Origin: an uncultured Clostridia bacterium
Lineage (GTDB): Bacteria > Bacillota > Clostridia > Christensenellales > CAG-917
Length of the DNA stretch: 12,754 nt
Assembly (NCBI GenBank): GCA_947589635.1
Contig: CANQCC010000034.1
Coordinates: 1-12,754, forward strand
Reading direction: 5' to 3'
A program made the position numbers and the translations under genes. Shown here piece after piece: positions 5,978 to 12,376 of the stretch (position 1 is the first letter of the stretch; every line of letters begins with the position of its first letter). Under the pieces are notes generated by a model. It did not search any database, was not told where the DNA came from, and saw only the letters and a program-made list of their open reading frames with translations.

Positions 5978-6235
5978 TCACTTCCTCTTAAATATAAACA
6001 ACTTAGGTCCTGCACTGTCACTTTGAATATGTTCATCGTAAACGATTTTTTTCTCATCGTTGGTCAAAACGCGATGACAATGTTTTTGCGATTCAGCAAC
6101 GCTTTGGTGATATGCTGCTTTGGCAAATAAACGTAGCGCTTGTCTATCGCTGACATTATGACGACCTGCTGCTTTATAAAGACTGTCACACGACCGCATA
6201 TGCGCAGCATTTGAACGTTTCCAAGATTTTGCCAT
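5978..6235 (-). CDS. Small basic 85-aa protein of unknown function
   Basis: The protein starts MAKSWKRSNAAHMRSC and has a mostly helical middle (DRQALRLFAKAAYHQSVAES) and a basic end (KLFIFKRK). There is no signal peptide or membrane helix, so it is probably cytoplasmic. GGAGG eight bases before the ATG supports the start. It is the first gene after the second conserved regulatory block on the minus side, with a leader of about 75 bases, and is followed at once by the 133-aa gene. Size and charge fit a DNA-binding or regulatory protein, but no helix-turn-helix is clear. It could be the factor that binds the paired operators nearby (inference). Confidence 0.65.
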   Translation of the reverse strand: MAKSWKRSNAAHMRSCDSLYKAAGRHNVSDRQALRLFAKAAYHQSVAESQKHCHRVLTNDEKKIVYDEHIQSDSAGPKLFIFKRK

Positions 6236-6310
6236 AATTTATACCTCCGCGGTCTTTCCCGCCGTCTGAATTTTTAGTTTTAGTTATCGCCCCTTAACGG
6301 ACGATTGAAT

Positions 6311-6358
6311 TTGAAAGTACACTTTCAACTTTTGCAAGTTTGCAAATTTTTGTTGACA
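6311..6358. repeat. Conserved 48-bp regulatory block, copy 2
   Basis: This copy matches 5415-5462 with one difference (6329). It has the same two dyads and the same TTGACA end. To its left lies the leader of the 85-aa gene; to its right the promoter of small RNA 2. The surrounding bases differ from copy 1, so only this block is conserved, as expected for functional sites after duplication. Confidence 0.8.
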
Positions 6359-6383
6359 GTCACAGTACAAATGGATATACTGT
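6353..6383 (+). promoter_or_regulatory. Plus-strand promoter with dyad operator, copy 2
   Basis: TTGACA at 6353-6358, a 17-base spacer and TATACT at 6376-6381 form a near-consensus promoter. ACAGTA (6362-6367) and TACTGT (6378-6383) form a dyad over the spacer and -10. Together with copy 1 the half-site reads ACARTA, so one repressor could control both RNAs (inference). Confidence 0.75.
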
Positions 6384-6387
6384 TCAC

Positions 6388-6452
6388 ATAAAGAGTTGCT
6401 CCGACCTCAATTTGAGGCATAGTCGAAAGGACGCAGTTGCAGCTCTTTTTTA
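6388..6452 (+). ncRNA. Putative small structured RNA 2
   Basis: About 65 nt are expected. Almost the whole RNA is one closed structure: AGAGTTGC (6392-6399) pairs with GCAGCTCT (6439-6446) with one G-U pair, and a T-run (6446-6451) follows, so the closing stem is also the terminator. Inside, CCTCA/TGAGG and CGAC/GTCG stems stack. No reading frame with a ribosome binding site is present. Its end meets the stop of the 147-aa gene nose to nose. It is a counterpart of RNA 1 by promoter and position, though the transcribed sequences differ. Role unknown. Confidence 0.6.
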
Positions 6453-6453
6453 T

Positions 6454-6897
6454 TTATCTTTTTTTACGATTATTGCTTTGATCATATCGTTTTTTCAAAG
6501 CATCGGGCATATCCAATTGTTTATTATGCGGCTTAAAAAGTACTTGCGGAGCTTTTCGAGGACGTTTTAAGTACATTGGCTTATCATCTGTCCTATCTGG
6601 GTTAGGCTCGATTTTTTCAAAATCTTTATGTTCGACATGAGTCGCTTCACGATGAACAAAGCCATTGACACGCTTTTTGGGGTTGTCTTTATCGGGTATA
6701 ACCTCATCATCTATAACAAGAGTAGTACGCTTTTTTCCAATTTTTAGCCTCGCCCAAAACGGATATTTTTCAGGGAATTGCTTGCGATATTGTGCGCCTT
6801 TTCGACGCACAATATCATCTGTAACCTTTTGAGGTATTGCCTTTGCTTTACGTTTTCCCGAAGATTTTGCAACGCTATAATTCTTTTTTTTTGCCAT
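6454..6897 (-). CDS. Basic 147-aa protein of unknown function
   Basis: The N-terminal 35 residues are lysine/arginine-rich (KKKNYSVAKSSGKRKAK), probably nucleic-acid binding. A middle domain follows (YPFWARLKIGKKRTTLVIDD), then a proline- and charge-rich end (KPMYLKRPRKAPQVLFKPHN). I recall similar proteins only as conserved hypotheticals in Clostridia mobile elements, so no function is claimed. The ribosome binding site (AGAGGTGAGCT) overlaps the end of the 476-aa gene, showing an operon. Like the 133-aa protein, it ends at a convergent small-RNA terminator, and both share a loose KP-x-x-L pattern, so they may be distant paralogues. There is no signal peptide or membrane helix. Confidence 0.7.
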   Translation of the reverse strand: MAKKKNYSVAKSSGKRKAKAIPQKVTDDIVRRKGAQYRKQFPEKYPFWARLKIGKKRTTLVIDDEVIPDKDNPKKRVNGFVHREATHVEHKDFEKIEPNPDRTDDKPMYLKRPRKAPQVLFKPHNKQLDMPDALKKRYDQSNNRKKR

Positions 6898-6900
6898 AGC

Positions 6901-8331
6901 TCACCTCTTTTTCTTCTTAGACGAGGTCTTCCGCGATTTATGGTCGTCCATGTCAATATGTATATCTGTCTTGGTTGACGTGCCTCCGCCACCGCCTCTG
7001 GAACCGCCTGCGCCTATACCGTTAGGGAACAGCTTAAATAAAGCTATGACAATCAGAACAATAACCGCCAAGACAAAGATTACGCCGAAAGCTGCAATAA
7101 GAGATTTTCCCTCCTTAGTACTGAAAAACCACTTTGCGGTACGAAACTCTTCTTCGACATCGTTATCAGGGTCGCCGTCCGAGGTCTGTTTGTTTCCGAC
7201 AACGCCAAGATTCAACGTCTTGCCTTTGCAGTCGAATTTGAGACGGAGTATAGCTACCTCCAAAACGTCAGTCGCCCTATAATCATAGTCCGCGTCGCCC
7301 CAATTGTACTTGTAGCTAATGGTGGAAGTATAAAACGATAAAACGTATTGGTCTCCTTTCATTTTATCTGCGACGTCGGAATTGCAATTCACGCGCTTTT
7401 GAAAAGCGTCTACCGTTTCAATATCGGGCCATGTATGCGCCCGCCCGCCAATACCGTGTACCGAATTTGAGTTATAGTGGTCGTCATGCAGCACAACTGT
7501 TTTCGGCTCACTTTTCGGTCCATACTTAACATTATAGCTACCGCTGACGAAAGCACTTTTGTTAAACATTACATCTTGAGTCACAAAGGATACTTCTGCT
7601 TCATAGAGATGATCAATTTCGTAATTGCACCTAAACGACACAAAATGTTCAACGGTTGTACGGTCTTCAAACTTTACGCCGAACGCACCGGACAAATCGC
7701 AGCCATTATTCATATAAATCTCACCGCCCCACTGATGAACGATTGTTACAACATCAATCGTATCCATTGCATATATCACGGTGTCACCGTAGTCCATGGC
7801 TGTCCACTTCTGAGCGACTTCGCAAGCTATTTCATTTATATTATTATCGTCCCCGGTGTCCTTGTCGATATAATCTTTCTTATTGCGGAAGATTTCAGTT
7901 ATTGCATACTCACGCTTGGAAAAATTCGGGACAAGAAAGCCATCGACAACGTATTTACTGAATACGCCGTTTTGACTCAACAACCTAAGCCCATATGTCT
8001 TAAAAGATGGACTTTCCGGCGTAGTGGAAAAGACGATGCTTGTTGCTCTCATCTGACCGATTTCCTCATATGACGGCTGATAAACGTAAATGAACAACTC
8101 TGAGCTTTCCGACTCTGCAATCTGTATGACTTTGAGATTGTAATCGCCCTCGTAGGCAGGATAGTCCTCGGCATTAAAGTTCTCGTCTGCTTCAAGATCT
8201 GCCATAACGTCAGTGTACTGTGTAACAGCTTCGGCAATCGACACGGGACCTGTAAAGGCAAATGCCGCAGTCAGAATCAACAGCAAGACAACGCCATAAA
8301 CTATTGTTTGTTTGTATATAGTATTATTCAT
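6901..8331 (-). CDS. Exported 476-aa protein with C-terminal membrane anchor, candidate adsorption protein
   Basis: The protein has a signal peptide (residues about 1-35, hydrophobic YGVVLLLILTAAFAF, possible cleavage after SIAEA), a large probably extracellular beta-rich region, a C-terminal membrane helix (about 411-433), a glycine-rich stretch (GGSRGGGGG) and a basic cytoplasmic tail ending SSKKKKR. The ATG at 8331 is used because AAGGAG precedes it by six bases; an upstream frame extension lacks a site. Known: filamentous-phage pIII is exported, anchored by a C-terminal helix and uses glycine linkers. Inference: this may be the receptor-binding or cap protein, although here the glycine stretch is on the cytoplasmic side of the predicted helix, unlike pIII linkers. 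No direct homology is claimed. Confidence 0.75.
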   Translation of the reverse strand: MNNTIYKQTIVYGVVLLLILTAAFAFTGPVSIAEAVTQYTDVMADLEADENFNAEDYPAYEGDYNLKVIQIAESESSELFIYVYQPSYEEIGQMRATSIVFSTTPESPSFKTYGLRLLSQNGVFSKYVVDGFLVPNFSKREYAITEIFRNKKDYIDKDTGDDNNINEIACEVAQKWTAMDYGDTVIYAMDTIDVVTIVHQWGGEIYMNNGCDLSGAFGVKFEDRTTVEHFVSFRCNYEIDHLYEAEVSFVTQDVMFNKSAFVSGSYNVKYGPKSEPKTVVLHDDHYNSNSVHGIGGRAHTWPDIETVDAFQKRVNCNSDVADKMKGDQYVLSFYTSTISYKYNWGDADYDYRATDVLEVAILRLKFDCKGKTLNLGVVGNKQTSDGDPDNDVEEEFRTAKWFFSTKEGKSLIAAFGVIFVLAVIVLIVIALFKLFPNGIGAGGSRGGGGGTSTKTDIHIDMDDHKSRKTSSKKKKR

Positions 8332-8333
8332 AA

Positions 8334-8987
8334 TCAACTCCTTTTTTGCCCGCAAAGCGCGCAAACATCTGACTTAATTGTATATTTTATTATTGCCGGG
8401 TCTTCGTACAAAAGGTTCACAAGACCACTGAAGCCCAATATGCGTATATCGTCATTAAATTTGAACGAATACTCAACATAGTCTGCAACAAAATAGTCTG
8501 TTTTGTTTGAGTCTACGAAAGAGAGAACATGACCGATTGTATCGAGAAAATAACATTTCTCAAATAGTTTACTTAAATTCCCGTCCAATTGTCCGCTCAA
8601 GTCGCCTCGATACGCCCAAAGGCAATAGAATTGTTGCTGTCCGATAGAAGTGTCGAAAGCGCATAATAAGCTTACACTAGTATATAAGTCGCCAATTCCA
8701 ATGGGATCCCAACCCATTATAACATCGCCAACTACCTGCAAATCCGACGTATGTTCCGTCGCGAAGACATGTTCACACTCGCCGCTTTCTTCATTGCCGC
8801 TTTCGTCGCCTGTGGACGGCTGCTCCACGCTCTCATTATCGTCCGTTGGTTTTTGAGATAACTCGATGTGTACATCACTGTTTCCATTATTAACAGATGA
8901 CTTATTGAGAGCGAGAGAGCAACCCGTCAAACATGCGATGACCACAAAAACGAGAACAACATATAAAACTGTTTTTATTACTCCCAT
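8334..8987 (-). CDS. Putative 217-aa surface lipoprotein
   Basis: An N-terminal hydrophobic stretch ends in lipobox LTGC, with C23 as the lipid-attachment residue. A low-complexity acidic/serine linker (about 28-70) follows, then a folded domain. CEH (71-73) and CALC (209-212) could form a metal site or disulfides, as in CxH...CxxC surface domains. It would be held on the outer face of the cell membrane. TGAGGTG precedes the ATG, and the stop codon overlaps the ribosome binding site of the 476-aa gene, so translation is coupled. A phage-encoded lipoprotein suggests superinfection exclusion or a membrane-bound assembly factor (inference). Confidence 0.75.
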   Translation of the reverse strand: MGVIKTVLYVVLVFVVIACLTGCSLALNKSSVNNGNSDVHIELSQKPTDDNESVEQPSTGDESGNEESGECEHVFATEHTSDLQVVGDVIMGWDPIGIGDLYTSVSLLCAFDTSIGQQQFYCLWAYRGDLSGQLDGNLSKLFEKCYFLDTIGHVLSFVDSNKTDYFVADYVEYSFKFNDDIRILGFSGLVNLLYEDPAIIKYTIKSDVCALCGQKRS

Positions 8988-8995
8988 ATTTCACC

Positions 8996-9571
8996 TCAAA
9001 ACACTATTACTCCCGCAGACATCTCAAGCTCAACGTCAGGCACTTCGAAGTCGAATTTAATTTCGATAGTATCCCGATTTGACGTGAAAACTATCTTATA
9101 AATAAATTCGTCCGAGATCTCGGGCAGCCTTATTTCGGCTTCTTCGCCGTACAACGTCCTAAGAACTTTGTGCAAGTCGAAAGCGAATGAATCGCAATCA
9201 ATGACGAAGCTGTTGTCAAAAACGTTTTCGCTTTTTATAAACACTTCCGTCAAGTCAATATCCTTGGAATGCTTCATTTCATTGTTTACTCTAAAATCAA
9301 AGTTCGCTGCAAAAGATACACCAACCTTCAGCGTGTTGAAATTCTCAATAGAAAATTCAGCCATACCGCTTAAAGGCAACGTGACGGAATTGTCTACGCC
9401 CTTGTAAGTTTTTCCGTCATACTTGACTTTGAAGTCTGTATCAAGCGCGTCTTTGACCTCTTCCGCGAGCTTCTTTCCGGGCCCGCGGACAAGATATACA
9501 GCCAGCCCCACAAGCAGCGCTATAAGCAAAATAGCCACTACTGCGAAAATAATTTTCTTGACTACTTTCAT
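8996..9571 (-). CDS. Membrane-anchored 191-aa exported protein of unknown function
   Basis: Residues 6-28 form one hydrophobic helix after MKVVKK, with no clear cleavage site, so the protein is probably anchored with its C-terminal domain outside. That domain is rich in alternating strands (FSIENFNTLKVGVSFAANF, VELEMSAGVIVF), suggesting a beta-sandwich resembling LEA/immunoglobulin-like folds; this is inferred from pattern only. AAGGAG ten bases before the ATG supports the start. It sits tightly between the 441-aa protein and the lipoprotein, 13 bases after the former. A role in the virion tip, envelope crossing or host-surface alteration is possible; none is shown. Confidence 0.7.
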   Translation of the reverse strand: MKVVKKIIFAVVAILLIALLVGLAVYLVRGPGKKLAEEVKDALDTDFKVKYDGKTYKGVDNSVTLPLSGMAEFSIENFNTLKVGVSFAANFDFRVNNEMKHSKDIDLTEVFIKSENVFDNSFVIDCDSFAFDLHKVLRTLYGEEAEIRLPEISDEFIYKIVFTSNRDTIEIKFDFEVPDVELEMSAGVIVF

Positions 9572-9584
9572 AGCGCTTCACTCC

Positions 9585-10910
9585 TTAAAAAACGATATCT
9601 TCACTCGAAAGAGTCATGTTTATTATGCGGGGCAGATACAGATAATAATTTGCCGTAAACGAGCCTTTGCCTTGACCGGGAGTATTAACGGTTACGGCGT
9701 CTTCAAACACAAACGCTTTCAAATCGTTATCATATTTATCGGCACATTCTGAAATCAAGTATTCAAAAACGCTTCCCGCATACTGATTGATCCTAGAATT
9801 TGAAAACACCGTCTTCAATGAGGACAGCAAAGCCTCTTCATTCGAAAAATCAAAATCCTTAAAGAGGTCCGCATTTTTATCCATAAAGTCAGAGCAGTGC
9901 ACAAGCAAAGAATAATAGCAATAGTATACGATTCGTACATCTTCAGCAGCTATAAGCTCTTTTATCCTTGCAAATGCCTCAGAAGCCGTATTGCCAAATG
10001 CGCTCATATGATAAAACGAGTAAAAATGGTATAAATAGACCGTTTCCGACACTCCCTCACCATTATAAGACGTAACATTCACTGAAAGCCCTTTGGTCGC
10101 TTCAGATGCCGAACCGTCATCGGTTATCATTTTATCAAAATGAGGAGTTGGCACATAGCCAAGCTTTTGAAAAAATTGGGCAGCGCAACCCAAAATTGAA
10201 TTTATGGCGTCATCATCAAAGGACACGCTGTACTCTACAGGAAGCGGAGTATCTATCGTGTAAGGGTCGTTTATAGGCGAAGCCCATTGAAGACTACGTC
10301 CCAACGTGCCGTCCGAAGCAGCCGTATTGCCGAGATATACATTGCCTAGTTTACGCTTATAGTTTGCTTTACAAGAGACAGATTGCTCGGGGTCACCTGT
10401 CACTTGCGCGGTTATTTTGATTTCTGCGCCGAACGCTTGCAAACATCTGACATTTACATTCATCTTATATTCGTCTTGGGGTATAACACTGACATAGTAA
10501 TCTGCGCTCTTGCCGACAGCCCATTCCGCTTGAGGATCTGTAAATTCCACAGTCCACGTCATGTCAATTTTAACGTCTATTTCGCCGACTTTCGCCGTCA
10601 CGATAAGAGAGCGATAGCCGTCATCAACGGCGCCAGGCTCCGCCGAAGCGACAAACGCAAGCGCCAAGCCGTCTTCAGGGTTAACGGAATCATCGCTCGG
10701 AGTTAAGACAAAGCTGTCGTCTATGGGGACGTCATCGGCAGTTTCATCGCCGCTTTGGTTTTTATCCTTGATTTTGTCGAATACGCCGCCCGCCTGCAAA
10801 CCAAGACACACCACCGCGCCTATGATTGCAATTAAAAGCACAAAAACCACTATCCACTTGATAGTGTCCGCAGTCTTGTGCTTGTGAAGTTCGTTGTTAT
10901 AGTTACTCAT
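9585..10910 (-). CDS. Membrane-anchored 441-aa exported protein of unknown function
   Basis: A short hydrophilic N-terminus (17 residues) is followed by one membrane helix (about 18-39) and a large region expected outside the cell. An aspartate/serine-rich linker (about 48-75) leads to a strand-rich part with LIVTAKVGEIDVKIDMTWTV, then a more helical C-terminal half. It ends LSSEDIVF. GAGGTG lies before the ATG. It begins the cluster of four envelope proteins that share one transcript with almost no gaps. I recognise no family. By context it is a structural or cell-envelope-crossing component. Confidence 0.7.
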   Translation of the reverse strand: MSNYNNELHKHKTADTIKWIVVFVLLIAIIGAVVCLGLQAGGVFDKIKDKNQSGDETADDVPIDDSFVLTPSDDSVNPEDGLALAFVASAEPGAVDDGYRSLIVTAKVGEIDVKIDMTWTVEFTDPQAEWAVGKSADYYVSVIPQDEYKMNVNVRCLQAFGAEIKITAQVTGDPEQSVSCKANYKRKLGNVYLGNTAASDGTLGRSLQWASPINDPYTIDTPLPVEYSVSFDDDAINSILGCAAQFFQKLGYVPTPHFDKMITDDGSASEATKGLSVNVTSYNGEGVSETVYLYHFYSFYHMSAFGNTASEAFARIKELIAAEDVRIVYYCYYSLLVHCSDFMDKNADLFKDFDFSNEEALLSSLKTVFSNSRINQYAGSVFEYLISECADKYDNDLKAFVFEDAVTVNTPGQGKGSFTANYYLYLPRIINMTLSSEDIVF

Positions 10911-11188
10911 ATTTTTATTTCACCTCTCAAATTTGTTTTTGCGCTGTGCCCGGATTGCCAAGCACATCGCGCCTCGTCAAGTTTGCGCTGGGTTTTGCAA
11001 ACTCGTTTTCCAAAGCGTTATTTTCCGCTTCGATTTGCCAAACTTAAAACCTGCTGAAAAATCAAATTCTTATAAGCACCACCTCGCTTTTACAAAGCAA
11101 AAAGGCAGGTGGAATTGGGTTAGCTTTTATACTTTCACCGTTTCCGTCTGCCTTTTTGAAAGTTTAGCTCAATTTGCCGATATATCTA
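10911..11188 (-). other. Intergenic region upstream of the envelope-protein cluster
   Basis: No gene is supported; frames here are under 20 codons or lack a ribosome binding site. It contains the 11099-11157 terminator and, closer to the 441-aa gene, a GTTTGC/GCAAAC dyad (10979-11004) next to a TTGACG, which may be part of a promoter with a poor -10. The dyad half-site resembles the TTTGC/GCAAA motif in the 48-bp blocks. Confidence 0.4.
11099..11157. terminator. Terminator-like hairpin after the 153-aa gene
   Basis: AAAAAGGCAG (11099-11108) and CTGCCTTTTT (11148-11157) pair perfectly over a 39-base loop. T-rich arms follow the stem on both strands, so it could stop transcription from either side. 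It lies 32 bases after the 153-aa stop, separating that message from the envelope genes. Confidence 0.6.
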
Positions 11189-11650
11189 TTACGCTGCAGC
11201 TTTCGGCAGTCCCGCAATAAGCATGTGCAATATGGACTTATCGCTCTCGCGAGCAGGCTTGACCTTGTATGTAAATATCTCGCCCGTCTCTTCGTCCAAG
11301 TCGCGCACCTCATAGACCACGTAGTGCAGCGTGTTGCCTTTGTCGTCCGTCATCTCGTCCTCGTACATCGCAAGCGGAAGTTTGTCGCGGTCGCCGAAGA
11401 GCAAGTCTAAAACTTCATAGCCGCCTTGGTCTTTAGCGTTGAAGTCAACTTTAACGTCTCTTCCACGAGCTTTGCCCTTAACACAGTAAGAGAACATCTC
11501 TCTGCCGTCTTTCGCTTTGAATGGCTCGCGAATGAGTTCAAGAATTATTTCCGCCCTCTGTTCGGGAGCTTGCTCATTCGCTTGCTCGATCGTCGCCTGC
11601 GCGCTTGTTTGAGCGCTCACTTGCTCGTTCAAAATCTCTTTGTTTGCCAT
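11189..11650 (-). CDS. Acidic 153-aa protein, possible ssDNA-binding protein
   Basis: A glutamine/alanine/glutamate-rich tail (residues about 8-32, with repeated EQ and AQ) precedes a compact domain with strands IILELIREPFKAKDGREMF, RGRDVKVDFNAKD and LHYVVYEVRDLDEETG. The pattern could be an OB-like barrel. Known: filamentous phages need an abundant small ssDNA-binding protein (pV) to coat progeny strands, usually encoded early. Inference: size, position near the start of the operon, its own terminator and domain pattern make this the best pV-like candidate. No homology is claimed. AAAGGAAAG four bases before the ATG gives the start. A small TGACG/CGTCA hairpin just upstream could tune translation. 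Confidence 0.6.
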   Translation of the reverse strand: MANKEILNEQVSAQTSAQATIEQANEQAPEQRAEIILELIREPFKAKDGREMFSYCVKGKARGRDVKVDFNAKDQGGYEVLDLLFGDRDKLPLAMYEDEMTDDKGNTLHYVVYEVRDLDEETGEIFTYKVKPARESDKSILHMLIAGLPKAAA

Positions 11651-11702
11651 AGTTCTTTCCTTTGACGTAAGCCGTCACCTTGATTATTTGTCCCTCGCGG
11701 GG

Positions 11703-11748
11703 ATACGTGCATGAGAATGGGGAAAAGAATAAATCTCATCGCACGTAT
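11703..11748. repeat. 14-bp hairpin with one bulge upstream of the 153-aa gene
   Basis: ATACGTGCATGAGA (11703-11716) pairs with TCTCATCGCACGTAT (11734-11748), with one extra C, across a 17-base A-rich loop. On the minus strand the loop reads TTTATTCTTTTCCCCAT. It lies between the 82-aa and 153-aa genes. There is no T-run as for a terminator. It is a candidate origin, packaging or mRNA-stability element. Confidence 0.75.
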
Positions 11749-11788
11749 TTCGTCTTAATTTCCAAAGACTCTTCAGCCCGCTTCGCTA

Positions 11789-12037
11789 TCAATAAATAAA
11801 ATCTGTCGTAACCTTTTGAGTGCCTTTTATATCGCGCCCATTGCCCCAAACGTCGCTATGCTTCACACAACAAAACTTCTTTGTGGAAAAGTCATAATAA
11901 TCTTTGGTGTAAGTTTCCTTGCCGACCTTGCCATTCTTGTCTATAACCCGAAAATAACTCCCTTTAGGAAGTTGCCTAAGCTCACAGATTCCGTCGAAGT
12001 TTTTCCCGACCTTCTTAACAGAGTTCCTTTTTGCCAT
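11789..12037 (-). CDS. Small 82-aa protein of unknown function
   Basis: The ATG at 12037 follows AAGGAG by nine bases; a longer frame starting at 12100 has no such site and reads through the inverted repeats, so it is not used. The protein has a basic N-terminus (MAKRNSVKKVGKN) and a strand-rich body (LPKGSYFRVIDKNGKVGK, YYDFSTKKFCCVKHSD) that suggests a small SH3-like or OB-like barrel. There is no membrane helix or signal. It is the first gene of the minus-strand run next to the right repeat. In small phages such a gene often encodes a regulator or nucleic-acid-binding protein; nothing here shows which. Confidence 0.7.
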   Translation of the reverse strand: MAKRNSVKKVGKNFDGICELRQLPKGSYFRVIDKNGKVGKETYTKDYYDFSTKKFCCVKHSDVWGNGRDIKGTQKVTTDFIY

Positions 12038-12059
12038 TGCTTTATACTCCTTAAAAAAA

Positions 12060-12104
12060 CTGATTGAACCAATCTGGGCTAAACTCCCTTCATGTTTCAA
12101 TCAG
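12060..12104. repeat. Inverted terminal motifs at the right end
   Basis: CTGATTGAA (12060-12068) and TGTTTCAATCAG (12093-12104) pair over their shared 9 bases. The second is the exact reverse complement of the left-end motif at 92-103. Three copies of one motif around the candidate attachment site suggest recombinase or accessory-protein binding sites (inference). Confidence 0.55.
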
Positions 12105-12115
12105 ATTGTACTAAA

Positions 12116-12144
12116 ACAATTTTCAAATCCGCCGTTTTGCTTAA
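12116..12144. repeat. Right 29-bp direct repeat (candidate attR)
   Basis: Identical over 29 bases to 49-77. It ends 6 bases before the -35 hexamer of the tRNA-Ser promoter, so integration leaves that promoter whole. It does not overlap the tRNA itself, unlike most tRNA-targeting phages. Confidence 0.75.
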
Positions 12145-12149
12145 AAGCA

Positions 12150-12179
12150 TTGACATCAAGCCCGGCGATGTGATACTAT
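12150..12179 (+). promoter_or_regulatory. Promoter of the tRNA-Ser gene
   Basis: TTGACA (12150-12155), an 18-base spacer and TACTAT (12174-12179) place the start of transcription near 12186, about 16 bases before the mature tRNA 5' end. It is a strong promoter, as expected for a tRNA gene. Confidence 0.75.
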
Positions 12180-12201
12180 ATAACCCTAAAAGATTCGACC
12201 C

Positions 12202-12293
12202 GGAGAAGTACCCAAGAGGCCGAAGGGGCTCCCCTGCTAAGGGAGTAGTACGAGTGAATCGTAGCCAGGGTTCAAATCCCTGCTTCTCCGCCA
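12202..12293 (+). tRNA. tRNA-Ser (anticodon GCU)
   Basis: The acceptor stem GGAGAAG/CTTCTCC is complete, with discriminator G and encoded CCA (12291-12293). The anticodon arm CTCCC/GGGAG encloses loop CTGCTAA, with anticodon GCT at 12236-12238. A long variable arm (about 12246-12263), typical of serine tRNAs, is present, and the T arm reads CAGGGTTCAAATCCCTG. It reads AGC/AGU codons. It has its own promoter and terminator and looks intact and host-derived. Confidence 0.96.
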
Positions 12294-12296
12294 GTC

Positions 12297-12340
12297 AAAA
12301 CCTAAAACAAACTCTAAGTTGGTTTTAGGTTTTTCTTTTA
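12297..12340 (+). terminator. Intrinsic terminator of tRNA-Ser
   Basis: AAAACCTAAAAC (12297-12308) pairs with GTTTTAGGTTTT (12322-12333), followed by CTTTTA. It starts 4 bases after the encoded CCA. Confidence 0.85.
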
Positions 12341-12376
12341 TTTAGATATAAAATGCAATTTCGGACGAAAACATAA

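Larger units (their letters stand above)
49..12144. mobile_element. Inovirus-like integrated prophage bounded by 29-bp direct repeats
   Basis: Seen: an exact 29-bp direct repeat at both ends; a nearly uninterrupted minus-strand gene run between them; an HUH Rep, a multi-pass membrane P-loop ATPase, a 30-aa membrane peptide and several exported, membrane-anchored proteins. Known: filamentous phages combine a rolling-circle Rep, a Zot/pI-type assembly ATPase and small membrane-spanning coat proteins. Inference: this is an inovirus-like prophage of a Gram-positive host. It lacks a recognisable major coat gene and an integrase, and the ATPase has unusual N-terminal membrane segments, so a novel related element (for example an integrated rolling-circle plasmid with an export apparatus) is the main alternative. 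Confidence 0.68.

Noticed and set aside
5415..6358. Repeated blocks as a CRISPR array
   Set aside because: Only two copies about 900 bases apart with genes between; no spacers or cas genes.
7477..8073. 198-codon plus-strand frame opposite the 476-aa gene
   Set aside because: Shadow of the exported protein, which has a signal peptide and a good start site.
12038..12100. Longer start for the 82-aa gene
   Set aside because: The extension has no ribosome binding site and reads through the inverted motifs; AAGGAG precedes the inner ATG.
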